Of a stretch of 22,067 nt of DNA, positions 1-7,734 are shown piece by piece. The stretch is from JBFKQC01 sp041627895. Its GTDB lineage: Bacteria; Pseudomonadota; Alphaproteobacteria; Rhodobacterales; Rhodobacteraceae. The stretch covers positions 1-22,067 of the forward strand of contig JBFKQC010000065.1 of the NCBI GenBank assembly GCA_041627895.1. Reading direction: 5' to 3'. The position numbers were made by a program, and so were the translations under genes. Numbering within the stretch: the first letter of the stretch is position 1; every line of letters starts with the position of its first letter. The notes under the pieces were generated by a model. The model was not told where the DNA came from. It saw only the letters and a program-made list of their open reading frames with translations, and did not search any database.

Positions 1-59
<59 letters not shown>

Positions 60-111
60 ACACCGCGACGCGCAACGCGCGGCGCAATCCCTCCGCCCCG
101 GGAGTGCCGCC

Positions 112-966
112 ATGCGTCGCCTTGCCCCTGCCGTTGCCCTGCTTCTGGCTGCCGCCCCGGCTGCGGCGCAGGCGCCGTTCGCCACTTTCGAGCGCGCGTC
201 GGAGCCGGTGCTGAACGATCCGCACGACCTGACAATCGGGCCCGACGGGCGGCTCTACGTGGCGGACAAGCTCGGTCACCGGATCGTGGTGATGGACCCC
301 GAGACGCTCGCGGTGATCGAGACCTTCGGCGACGGCGCGCTGGTCGAGGTGCGCGACATCTCGTTCGGTCCAGACGGCAAGGCCTATACGGCCGTGACCG
401 GCGCGCATTCGGTGGCGGTCTACTGGTTCTCGGACAGCGGCCCGGCGCTGGAATACGCGCTCGGCACCTTCCCGCGGACCGAAGGCATGCTCGCGCATTC
501 CAACGGCCGGCTTTACGTGATGGCCTCTGGCACCGGCATGCTGGTCGCGATGGAGAACGGCGAGGCGGTGGGCGCCGTGCAGGGCATGCCGGGCGCGCAT
601 GAAGTCGCCGAGGCGCTGGACGGCACGATCTGGGTCGCCGACAACGCCCGGCGCAGGCTGGTACAGTTCACCGCGGACCTGGAGTTCATCCGAACGCTCG
701 ACGATCCGAAATACGGGTTTGTCGGCCCGCGCTATCTGGATGTCGACGATTTCGGCCGCCTGGTGGTGGCCGACCAGGACGCGCACCGCATCCTGCTGAT
801 CGACCCGGTCGGCGGCGATCTGCTGGGCGTGATCGGCGACGGCACGCCGGGCGAGGGCCCCGGCAAGTTCGACGACCCCGAGGGCGTCGCGGTGCGGGGC
901 AGCACGTTTTACTTTTCGGACAGCGACAACAACCGGGTCGTGAAATACACCGTCGTCACCAACTGA
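112..966 (+). CDS. Secreted NHL-repeat beta-propeller protein
   Basis: This encodes a 284-residue protein that starts with a clear Sec signal peptide (MRR, a hydrophobic Leu/Ala core, and an AAAQA-type cleavage site near residue 20). The rest is a series of NHL/SMP-30-like blades, recognisable as repeated units of the type DGRLYVAD...HRIVVMD, DGTIWVADNARRRLVQF, FGRLVVADQDAHRILLID and STFYFSDSDNNRVVKY. Such proteins fold as six-bladed propellers and bind ligands or partners in the periplasm. No catalytic residues can be assigned with confidence, so the substrate is unknown. The ATG has a GGGAG about 8 bases upstream. The gene converges with the NUDIX gene and their stops are 2 bases apart. Lactonase or gluconolaconase-like activity is possible but unsupported. 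Confidence 0.8.
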   Translation: MRRLAPAVALLLAAAPAAAQAPFATFERASEPVLNDPHDLTIGPDGRLYVADKLGHRIVVMDPETLAVIETFGDGALVEVRDISFGPDGKAYTAVTGAHSVAVYWFSDSGPALEYALGTFPRTEGMLAHSNGRLYVMASGTGMLVAMENGEAVGAVQGMPGAHEVAEALDGTIWVADNARRRLVQFTADLEFIRTLDDPKYGFVGPRYLDVDDFGRLVVADQDAHRILLIDPVGGDLLGVIGDGTPGEGPGKFDDPEGVAVRGSTFYFSDSDNNRVVKYTVVTN

Positions 967-968
967 TC

Positions 969-1436
969 TCAGGCCCCGGCCTTGCCGGCCGGCGCGGCCC
1001 CGCCCCGTATTGCCCGGTCCCAATCGGCCAGGTAATCCCGCAGCCGGTCCTGCAAATGCCCGATCGCGTCGCCAAGCGCGAGGAACGCCTCGAGGGGCAT
1101 CCAGCGCACCGCCTGCCCCTCGGCGCCGAGACGCGGTGCCGGCAGACACAGCCAGCCCGGCTCTGCCACCAGGAACCAGGCCGGCAATTGCCCCGGCCGC
1201 GTTCCCGGGTAGATCCGGCGCCAGGTCACGTCGGCGCGCGACAGCCGGAGCCCGGCCTCTTCCCAGGTCTCGCGCAGCGCACAGGCGGCCGGCGACTCGC
1301 CCGCTTCGCGCCCGCCGCCGGGCAGGTCCCAGAGGCCGGGATAGGGGATGCCGGGCTTGTCGTCCCTGAGAAGCGCCAGGATGTGCCCGCCGGCAAGCAC
1401 CGCCATTTTCGATCCGCTGAAGTCGCGCGTGGTCAT
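969..1436 (-). CDS. NUDIX hydrolase
   Basis: This 155-residue cytoplasmic protein carries a complete Nudix box at residues 41-63 (G-x5-E-x7-RE-x2-EE-x-G-x). The metal-binding glutamates are E56, E59 and E60 and the leading glycine is G41. The usual aliphatic residue after RE is Thr57 here, a tolerated substitution. The preceding IPYPGLWDLPGGG segment is typical of small NTP or nucleotide-sugar pyrophosphatases of the MutT-like group. Nudix enzymes hydrolyse nucleoside diphosphates linked to another group; the substrate here cannot be told from sequence. The gene is alone on this strand, converging with the NHL-repeat gene. A second in-frame ATG at 1406 would shorten it by 10 residues. No strong ribosome binding site is visible for either start. 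Confidence 0.85.
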   Translation of the reverse strand: MTTRDFSGSKMAVLAGGHILALLRDDKPGIPYPGLWDLPGGGREAGESPAACALRETWEEAGLRLSRADVTWRRIYPGTRPGQLPAWFLVAEPGWLCLPAPRLGAEGQAVRWMPLEAFLALGDAIGHLQDRLRDYLADWDRAIRGGAAPAGKAGA

Positions 1437-1612
1437 AGCGGGATTCTAGGCAATCGCGGGTCGAAGGGAATCCCCCCGCGCCCCGCCGCACGTTTGCTCG
1501 GCGGTTTCCGGCCGGTGCCGTGCCTGCGCGGGGCAGCGCCGCGTCCGGGGGTGGGCAGGGGACGGCGGCCGCCCCGACCGACACCTACGAGACACCCCCG
1601 CACGCGCAAGTC

Positions 1613-1621
1613 TGATAGAAT
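1613..1621 (+). promoter_or_regulatory. Possible extended -10 promoter element for deoD
   Basis: The string TGATAGAAT fits an extended -10 (TGn followed by TAGAAT, five of six matches to TATAAT). It ends 28 bases before the deoD ATG. No convincing -35 hexamer lies 16-18 bases upstream, as is common for extended -10 promoters. The rest of the 212-bp gap from 1437 to 1648 shows no gene or clear repeat. The assignment is by eye only. Confidence 0.3.
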
Positions 1622-1648
1622 GCGCGGAACACGCGGAAAGGGACAGAG

Positions 1649-2365
1649 ATGACCGTTCACATCGGTGCCAAGCGCGGCGAGATCGCCGAGACCGTTCTGT
1701 TGCCCGGCGATCCCTATCGCGCCCGCTGGGCGGCCGAGGCCTTTCTGGACCGGCCGCGCCTGGTGAACGAGGTGCGCGGGATGCTCGGGTTTACCGGCAC
1801 CTGGCGCGGACACGAAGTGACGATCCACGGCACGGGCATGGGGATGCCCTCGCTGTCGATCTACGTCAACGAACTGATCCGGGACTACGGCGCGCGGACG
1901 CTGATCCGGATCGGTTCGGCCGGAGCGATGCAAGAGGATGTTGCGATCCGCGACGTGGTGATCGCGATGACCGCCTCGTCGCTGTCCACGCCCTCGAGCA
2001 GTATCTTCCGCGAGTTGGACTTCGCGCCATGCGCCGACTGGGGGCTGATGCGTGCTGCCGTCGCCGCGGCCGAGGCGCGGGGCGTCGCGCCGCATGTCGG
2101 CGGCATCTATTCCTCGGACACATTCTATGACGAGCGCCAGGACCTGAACGAGCAGATGACCCGGCACGGCATTCTGGCGGTCGAGATGGAAACCGCCGAG
2201 CTTTACACGCTTGCGGCCCGCCGCGGGGCGCGGGCGCTTTCGGTTCTGACGGTCAGCGACCATTTGCTGACCGGCGAGTTGCTGCCCGCAGAGGACCGCG
2301 AATCGTCGTTTTCCGAGATGGTCGAAATCGCGCTGGAGGCCGCTTTCGCCGGCGCCTCCGGATAA
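1649..2365 (+). CDS. deoD: Purine-nucleoside phosphorylase, DeoD type
   Basis: DeoD cleaves purine (deoxy)nucleosides with phosphate to give the free base and (deoxy)ribose-1-phosphate in the cytoplasmic purine salvage pathway. The protein has 238 residues, the usual length of the hexameric bacterial enzyme. Residues known from the Escherichia coli enzyme occur at the same numbers: H4, G20, R24, R43, M64, R87, S90, the E179-M180-E181 ribose-binding triplet, S203, the catalytic D204 and R217. Nothing required appears to be missing. The ATG follows a GGGACAGAG-like ribosome binding site. The gene stands alone, with an Imm11-like gene starting 56 bases downstream on the same strand. No other deo or nucleoside uptake genes are in the window. 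Confidence 0.95.
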   Translation: MTVHIGAKRGEIAETVLLPGDPYRARWAAEAFLDRPRLVNEVRGMLGFTGTWRGHEVTIHGTGMGMPSLSIYVNELIRDYGARTLIRIGSAGAMQEDVAIRDVVIAMTASSLSTPSSSIFRELDFAPCADWGLMRAAVAAAEARGVAPHVGGIYSSDTFYDERQDLNEQMTRHGILAVEMETAELYTLAARRGARALSVLTVSDHLLTGELLPAEDRESSFSEMVEIALEAAFAGASG

Positions 2366-2421
2366 CCCGGTCCGCGCCGCGCCGTTGCGCGGGGCTTCGT
2401 GCTGTGGCAGGCGTTTCATCC

Positions 2422-2967
2422 ATGCGGATTTATCGGATCGGCCCCGGCGAGGGTGTTGAATGGGTTCAGTTCCCGGATCTCTCGTTCGGCGACCGCATGC
2501 GGGCGCTGTCATGGCGGCGTGTCGCCGACGGTTGGGTGCCGATGCCGGTGCGTCGGATCACCGAGGATGGCGGCGAAACGTTTCGCGACGCCGACATGCC
2601 GTGGCTCGGCGGACGGCACATGGTGCTTCGCGAAAGCGCGCTGGCGGTGCTCGGCCCGCTTCTGGCGCAGGATGTCGAGTTCCTGCCGCTTGCCGTGGAC
2701 GACGGCACGCCGATGTGGATCAGTCACGCGCTGCGCACCCTGCCGGTGCTGGATGTCGAGCGTTCGGAGATCCTGTACTTCCGGTCCGGCGGAATCATGC
2801 GGATCGCGCGGCACGCGTTCCTGCCGTCGGTTGCCGAGGCCGGGCTTGCCTTTCACCTCAGCGTCATGCCGCGGACCGGGCTGTTCCTGCGCGAGCACGT
2901 CAAGGCCGCGGTTGAAGAGGCCGGCCTTTCCGGCTGGAAGTTCCACGAGGTCTGGCGCCCGGAGTGA
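2422..2967 (+). CDS. Imm11-family (DUF1629-like) orphan protein
   Basis: This encodes about 181 residues. The C-terminal half resembles the Imm11/DUF1629 family: a central LPVLDVERSEI segment, a FRSGGIMRI strand, and the terminal signature LFLREHVKAAVEEAGLSGWKF-like block ending in HEVW. In that family the ending 'F/V-S-x-x-hKxAhEExGLxGhxFxEVW' is typical. Members are annotated as immunity proteins of polymorphic toxin systems, but many occur without any toxin. No toxin-like gene adjoins it here: deoD lies upstream and the convergent DUF1989 gene lies 22 bases downstream. The ATG at 2422 is preferred because the protein then begins MRIYRI, as in relatives. A GTG at 2404 would add six residues. 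Recognition is by motif memory, so the family call is moderate and the function is open. Confidence 0.65.
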   Translation: MRIYRIGPGEGVEWVQFPDLSFGDRMRALSWRRVADGWVPMPVRRITEDGGETFRDADMPWLGGRHMVLRESALAVLGPLLAQDVEFLPLAVDDGTPMWISHALRTLPVLDVERSEILYFRSGGIMRIARHAFLPSVAEAGLAFHLSVMPRTGLFLREHVKAAVEEAGLSGWKFHEVWRPE

Positions 2968-2989
2968 TCTGCCGCCCGTCCGCCCCGGA

Positions 2990-3847
2990 TCAGGCGCCGT
3001 GGCTCCGTGAATATCCGTTCACGGCGGGCGGCGACCAGCCTGCCAGCGCGCCGTGCGCAGGCTCGAACACCTCGACCAGCAGCGGATGACACGCGGCCGC
3101 GTCGCTCGAATGCGTGGCCGAGCAGTCGCCGCCGGGACAGGCGCTGAGCGCGCCGAGAAGGTCGATTTCGGCGAAGAATTCGATGTGGTCGCCGGGGCGC
3201 ACGGGGCTGGCCTTCATGAAGTATTGCCCGGTGTCGCGGGTGAACCCGGTGCACATGAAGACGTTCAGCACGTCGTGCACGTGCAGTTCCGCCTCTTGCG
3301 GCGGCAGGCCGGTCGCCCGGGCCAGCGCGCGGGTCAGGTTGGAATGACAGCAATGGTGGTATTCGCCGCCCGAAAGCAGCCGGTGGGTATAGGGATCGCA
3401 GCGCGTTCCGATCACGTCGTGCACGCCGCCGCCCCATTCGTCGAAGCCGTACCAGCCGAGCGTGTCCCCGACGATGGTCGCCATCGGTCTGAGATAGGGC
3501 AGGCACGACCACAGCCGGTCGCCGGTGCCGACATGCGTGCCGTGCAGCGCGCGGGTCTTGCCGGAAAAGAACCGCTCGGCAAGGTTGTCCGCGGCCCAGA
3601 GGTTCAGGTCGCCGACCTGCGGCCCCTCGATGCTGGTGATGCGGAAGAACTGGCCCGCCCCGGCGCGGAACGTCCCGCCCTCGCGCGGCGCGACGACGAC
3701 CTCGGCGATCTTTCGCGCATCGGCGCGTGCCCTGCGATAGGCCGCCAGGTCGGCGCGTTCCAGCGCCTCCGGCGGGTAGACGATCACCGGTGCGACGGCC
3801 CGGCGGTCCGCCGCGTCCGGCGGTTCGACGGCGTTTTCGTCAGTCAT
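2990..3847 (-). CDS. DUF1989 (urea carboxylase-associated) family protein
   Basis: This 285-residue cytoplasmic protein matches the DUF1989 family, found with urea carboxylase/allophanate hydrolase and with some amine-utilisation genes. Recognisable blocks are the FRAGAGQFFRI strand, GDLNLW, the ALHGTHVGTGDRLWS region, the CDPYTH...GGEYHHCCHSNL segment and TRDTGQYF. The cysteine- and histidine-rich middle may bind metal. The ATG at 3847 is chosen because it overlaps the stop of the upstream gene by 8 bases, which suggests translational coupling. The open frame runs 46 codons further upstream but is Arg/Pro-rich and lies inside the neighbour. No urea carboxylase, allophanate hydrolase or urea transporter gene lies in the window, so the role here is unknown. 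Confidence 0.8.
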   Translation of the reverse strand: MTDENAVEPPDAADRRAVAPVIVYPPEALERADLAAYRRARADARKIAEVVVAPREGGTFRAGAGQFFRITSIEGPQVGDLNLWAADNLAERFFSGKTRALHGTHVGTGDRLWSCLPYLRPMATIVGDTLGWYGFDEWGGGVHDVIGTRCDPYTHRLLSGGEYHHCCHSNLTRALARATGLPPQEAELHVHDVLNVFMCTGFTRDTGQYFMKASPVRPGDHIEFFAEIDLLGALSACPGGDCSATHSSDAAACHPLLVEVFEPAHGALAGWSPPAVNGYSRSHGA

Positions 3848-4679
3848 GGCGCGTTTCCTTTTCGCCCGTCCGTTCGTGGCGGCGGCGCCACTCGCGGGAA
3901 TAGACCGATTCCTCGGTATGCTTGCGGGAATGTGCCGCCAGCCGCGCGGCGGCCTCGGCGCCGGTTTCCGCCCGGGCCGTCCCATGCCGCACCAGATCGG
4001 CGCGGCGGTAGGGCACCACCTGAACCATCGGTGTGCCGGCGGGCAGGCGCAACTCTGCCGCGCCCCCGGTCCAGAGGAACGGCACGTTCACCGGCACTTC
4101 CAGCGCGTCGCAGTCCACGGCACCGCAGAAGGCCACGAACGGAAGCTGGAACTGGTTCAGCGGATGCAGGAAGGCCGCCGACCAGCCGGCAGGCAGGACC
4201 ACGCGCCAGGGATTGATGAACTTGAGCGGCTGCGCGCCCTGGAACGGCGGGCGGTCTGCGGCGATCTGGCCGGGGTGGTGCGGCTCGATCGGGTTGAAGG
4301 GACAGGCAGGGTCCCAGCGAAAGTTGAGCTGTCCGGTGGCCGGGTCGATTTCGGTCCGGATGTCGAAGGGCAGCGGAACGATCCACCCGAGGCTCATCGC
4401 GTCGGTGACCGGAAGGCAGGCGCGAACGGTCAGGCCGGGCAACCCGTGCGCATCGGGTATTCCCATCTCGCGCGGCATGTGGCGAAACCAGTCGGGCAGG
4501 AACCGCCCCGCCGGCGCGGGTTGCGGTATCCGGTCGGCCAGGTCCGGCGGGCACAGGAATTCGACGGACGCGGGGCCGTCCGGTGCCGTCTGATGCCCGG
4601 GCGCCGCCGCGGCGGTCCGGTGCGGTGATGCTGTCGGTTCGGCGCCCTCTGGCCCTTCCTTTCGCGGCGGTCCGGTCAT
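3840..4679 (-). CDS. Unrecognised conserved-looking protein, coupled to DUF1989 gene
   Basis: This encodes 279 residues of unknown function. The first 35 residues are Pro/Ala/Gly-rich and probably disordered. The remainder looks like a compact globular domain with a proline- and tryptophan-rich pattern: FLCPPDL, FLPDWFRHMPREM, a TVRACLPVTDAMSLGWIVPLP segment, FNPIEPHHPGQI, and FINPWRVVLPAGWSAAF. The basic C-terminus (SREWRRRHER) is highly charged. There is no signal peptide or membrane helix. The ATG at 4679 has a strong GAGGAG ribosome binding site six bases upstream, so the start is well supported. It overlaps the DUF1989 gene by 8 bases, forming a two-gene operon. I recall similar short proteins lacking a firm function and will not assign one. 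Confidence 0.7.
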   Translation of the reverse strand: MTGPPRKEGPEGAEPTASPHRTAAAAPGHQTAPDGPASVEFLCPPDLADRIPQPAPAGRFLPDWFRHMPREMGIPDAHGLPGLTVRACLPVTDAMSLGWIVPLPFDIRTEIDPATGQLNFRWDPACPFNPIEPHHPGQIAADRPPFQGAQPLKFINPWRVVLPAGWSAAFLHPLNQFQLPFVAFCGAVDCDALEVPVNVPFLWTGGAAELRLPAGTPMVQVVPYRRADLVRHGTARAETGAEAAARLAAHSRKHTEESVYSREWRRRHERTGEKETRHD

Positions 4680-4762
4680 GGCGGTCTCCTCGCTCGGATT
4701 GCCGCGAGCCTAGCGACCGTGGCGGCGGCGGCAACGCGATCGCGCGGGTCAGTGCGTCAAGC

Positions 4763-5920
4763 CTAGCGGTGCAGCACCTCGACCGACAGCACGGTCGGCA
4801 GGTGCCGGGCGATCTCGGACCAGGCCTCGCCCTCGTCGGTGCTGGCGAAGACCGAGCCCGAGTTGGTGCCGAAATAGACCCCCGCGGGGTCGCCCCGGTC
4901 GGTCGCCATGCCCTGGCGCAGGACGGTGAAAAAGCAGTTCTGCCCCGGCAGCCCGCCGCGCTTGGCCGCCCAGCTTGCGCCGCCGTCGCTGGATTTCCAC
5001 ACTGCGGCGCTGGCGTCGGGCGGATAGCGGCCGGCCGAATCGCCGTTCAGCGGCAAGACCCAGATCGTCCGGGCGTCGCGCGGGTGCACCGCGATCGGAA
5101 ACCCGAAGGTCGAGGGCAGGCCCTCTGTGATGTCGTCCCAGCTGCGCCCGCCATCCGACGAGCGCCAGACACCGTGGTGGTTCTGCTGGTACAGGAGATC
5201 GCTCGTCTCGCCGGGGGCACGCATCATGTTGTGCACGCAATGCCCGGTCTCGCCGTCGCGCGGCGCCGCCGGGTGGTCGTGATCGCCGCAGGCCTCGGCA
5301 TTCGACAGCCGGTTGCGCCGCTCCCAGGTCTCGCCGCCGTTCTCGGTGGCAAAGACCCCGGCGGCGGAAATCGCGATCCAGAGCTTTCGCGCCTCGGTCG
5401 GGTGCGGCACGATCGTGTGCAGCACCAGCCCTGCGGCGCCGGGGTTCCAGCTTTCGCGGGTTGGATGGCCCGCCAGTGCGGCGTTGTCGGTCCATGTCGC
5501 CCCGCCGTCGCGGCTGGACAGAAGCTGCGCCGACTTGGTTCCGGCAAAGAGCGTGCCGTGCGCGTAATTCAGCGACCAGACCTGGGGAAACGTGTCGCCG
5601 AAGGGCGGTTCCTCGGGTGTCCAGCCGATCAGCGCCGCGAAGTCGGGGTCCTTGGCGGCCCATTCGTCCATCTGGCCCGAGGTCAGCTTGGCCAGCGTCC
5701 AGCTTTCGCCGCCGTCCTCGCTGCGCCAGACACCGGCGCCGTGCCAGTCGCCGCCGCCCGCAGCCCAGATTCGCCCGGTCTCGGCGTCGCCCACCACGTG
5801 GTTGATCGGCCAGCCGTCGCAATGCGGGCCCGACACGGCCCAGTCCCGGCGTTCGGTTCCGGATTTGAGCAGAAAGGCGCCCTTGGTCGTGCCGACGAGG
5901 ACGGTTACCGATCCGGTCAT
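4763..5920 (-). CDS. Asp-box (BNR/sialidase-like) beta-propeller protein
   Basis: This encodes 385 residues with six Asp-box repeats of the form S-x-D-x-G-x-x-W spread along the chain: SEDGGESW, SRDGGATW, TENGGETW, SSDGGRSW, SSDGGASW and STDEGEAW. This pattern is typical of sialidase-like or sortilin/Vps10-like propellers. It begins with TVLVGTTKGAFLL, a start frequent in cytoplasmic 'exo-alpha-sialidase' annotated proteins. No signal peptide is seen, and the Arg triad of true sialidases is not evident, so enzymatic sialidase activity is doubtful. The start at 5920 is preferred over the longer upstream frame because GGAGGG lies about 8 bases before this ATG and homologous-looking sequence begins there. 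It transcribes leftward, divergent from the broken hydrolase gene. Confidence 0.8.
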   Translation of the reverse strand: MTGSVTVLVGTTKGAFLLKSGTERRDWAVSGPHCDGWPINHVVGDAETGRIWAAGGGDWHGAGVWRSEDGGESWTLAKLTSGQMDEWAAKDPDFAALIGWTPEEPPFGDTFPQVWSLNYAHGTLFAGTKSAQLLSSRDGGATWTDNAALAGHPTRESWNPGAAGLVLHTIVPHPTEARKLWIAISAAGVFATENGGETWERRNRLSNAEACGDHDHPAAPRDGETGHCVHNMMRAPGETSDLLYQQNHHGVWRSSDGGRSWDDITEGLPSTFGFPIAVHPRDARTIWVLPLNGDSAGRYPPDASAAVWKSSDGGASWAAKRGGLPGQNCFFTVLRQGMATDRGDPAGVYFGTNSGSVFASTDEGEAWSEIARHLPTVLSVEVLHR

Positions 5921-6071
5921 GAACTTGCCCTCCGATGGTGGTCGGGCCGAGCGTATCACGCCGCCTGAAAGGCGCATAGCGATCGCGTGCGGGCCGGCTT
6001 GACCTGACGCAAGGCGCGGCGCCGCGCATCCGTGCGATGGCTGGGCCGTCGGGGCAGCGGGATGCCGGAAC

Positions 6072-7046
6072 ATGACGATGTCGCGCCGGACACTGGTGCT
6101 GGGAGGCACCGCGCTGGCCGCGGGCGCGGCGGCGCTGGGGATCGGCACTGCGTTCCGCCGGGCGATGCGCGCGGCGCAGCGGCCGATCGACCCCGGGCTG
6201 TCGCGCATCGCCGAAACCCGCCACGGCGCGATGGAATACGCCGTGGCGGGCGACGGTCCGCCCGTTCTGATGTTCCATGGCACCGGTGGCGGGTTCGACC
6301 AGGGGCTGGCATTCACCGCCCGGCTATGGCGCGGCGGCTTTGGCGTCATCGCGCCGTCGCGGTTCGGCTATCTGCGCACCCCGATGCCGAATGATGCGGA
6401 CCACGTGGCCGAGGCCGAGGCGGCGGCCGACCTTCTGGATGCGCTGGGCCTCGACCGGGTGGCCGTGGCCGGCGGCTCGGCGGGCGCGATCCCGGCGCTG
6501 GCCTTCGCTATCCGGTTCCCGGACCGGACCGCCGCCTGCCTGCCGATCGTGCCGGCCTTCTTTCTGCCGGACCGTGCCCCGGTCGCACCGTGGAGCCCGC
6601 TGTAGGAACGCATGGTCCGCGCGCTGCTTGCCTCGGATTTCCTGTTCTGGGCGGCACTGCGGCTTGCGCCGGACCAGATCACTGGCAGCATCCTCGCCAC
6701 CGACCCGGCGCTGGTCCATGCCGCACCGGCCGAGGAACAGGCCCGCGTCGCCGCGATCATGCAGGGGCTGATGCCGATAACCGCGCGGGCCGAGGGGCTG
6801 CTTTACGACGGGTGGCAGACCAACCGGCCCCTGGGGTTGGACCTGGGCGCGATCACGGCCCCGACGCTGGCGCTGTCCTGCGAGGACGACCGCTATCGCA
6901 CTGCCGAGAATGCCCGGCATATCGCCGCCGAGGTCTCGGGCGCCGAGGCGCGCATCTACCCGGACGGCGGTCATGTCTGGGTCGGCCGCGACGCCGAGAT
7001 GTTCGCCGACGCCGCCGGATTTCTGCGCCGCTCGGGGTTCGCCTGA
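6072..7046 (+). pseudogene. Alpha/beta hydrolase interrupted by one in-frame TAG
   Basis: A 325-codon reading frame encodes a complete alpha/beta hydrolase except for an amber codon at 6603-6605 (codon 178). Both halves lie in the same frame. The first half has a Tat-like N-terminus (SRRTLVLGG followed by an Ala-rich hydrophobic stretch), the oxyanion-hole HGTGGG motif (H69) and the nucleophile elbow GGSAG (Ser136). The second half carries the probable acid (Asp272 or Asp273, in CEDDRY) and the catalytic His301 (in DGGHVW). The triad is therefore split by the stop, so neither fragment can be active alone. An ATG at 6612 could restart translation of the second half. The ancestral codon was plausibly CAG (Gln), a single C-to-T change. 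A sequencing error would give the same picture. Confidence 0.8.
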
Positions 7047-7259
7047 GGCGCAATTCGCGGCGGCGAGGGGATCGCCGCGCGCCGCGACGTGACCGACTCG
7101 GTTTCGAAGCGTATGCTGTTGCCCGGGCGCACGCCCTTCCGGCGCGTCGACGCCCGGCGCCCGCTTTCATGCAGACGCACACCTTGTCCGGCCCGCGCGG
7201 CGCCCGCGATCAGCATCGGGGCAACCGTGGCGGAGGATATCGAGGAAATGGAGGACGAC

Positions 7260-7724
7260 ATGCACATGCACCATCCGGCGACCGCGGCGGTCTTGCTGGC
7301 CGCGCTGCCCGCCCTGGCCGATCCGATTGCGACCGACACTTTTGCCACGGGCGCCGACAAGTCGGTCTTCGTGCCGACCGGCGAGGCCAGCGGCGTGCTG
7401 AATTTCCTGTTCGAGTTCGCGCCGCTGCAATCCGACGATCCCGCCGATCCGCTGGCCGGGGCGCAGGGCCCGTGCTGGGGGCTCGGCAAGATGGCTGCCG
7501 GAATCACCGCCGGCGACGGCTATTGCGATTTCGCCGATCCCTCGGGCGATCACGCCGTGATGCACTGGAGCATGGAGCCCACCGTCGAGGTGCGCGGCGC
7601 CTGGCAATTCGTCGGAGGCACCGGCAAATGGGCGCATGCCGTGGGCGGGGGCTACTTTTTCGACACCACGCCGGATGACGGCGCACCCGTCACCCACTTC
7701 GTCGGCCGGGTCGAGTTCGAGTAG
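7260..7724 (+). CDS. Small secreted protein of unknown function
   Basis: This encodes 154 residues with an N-terminal signal peptide (MHMHHPATAAVLLAALPALA, likely cut after ALA). The mature part is a beta-rich, glycine-containing domain with CWGLGKM, DGYCDF and a GGTGKWAHAVGGGYFF-like segment. Such GTGK-x-A-x-x-G-x-G strands occur in dirigent or allene-oxide-cyclase-like barrels, but this is only a resemblance. Two cysteines (in GPCWG and GYCDF) could pair in the periplasm. The frame is open upstream to a GTG at 7089, yet the ATG at 7260 has a GGAGGA ribosome binding site and exposes the signal peptide. The 213 bases before it, from 7047, show no other gene. It converges with sdhB, 10 bases away. 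Confidence 0.7.
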   Translation: MHMHHPATAAVLLAALPALADPIATDTFATGADKSVFVPTGEASGVLNFLFEFAPLQSDDPADPLAGAQGPCWGLGKMAAGITAGDGYCDFADPSGDHAVMHWSMEPTVEVRGAWQFVGGTGKWAHAVGGGYFFDTTPDDGAPVTHFVGRVEFE

Positions 7725-7734
7725 CCGGGGGCGC

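Noticed and set aside
969..1030. GC-rich inverted repeats near the NHL/NUDIX convergent stops as a bidirectional terminator
   Set aside because: The repeats (GGCC/CCGG types) lie inside the NUDIX coding end and no T-run follows on either strand.
6603..6605. Amber codon as a programmed recoding or pyrrolysine site
   Set aside because: No downstream recoding structure or supporting genes are seen; a single nonsense change or sequencing error is simpler.
7089..7259. N-terminal extension of the small secreted protein from a GTG
   Set aside because: The extension is Arg/Pro-rich, hides the signal peptide, and a good ribosome binding site precedes the ATG at 7260.
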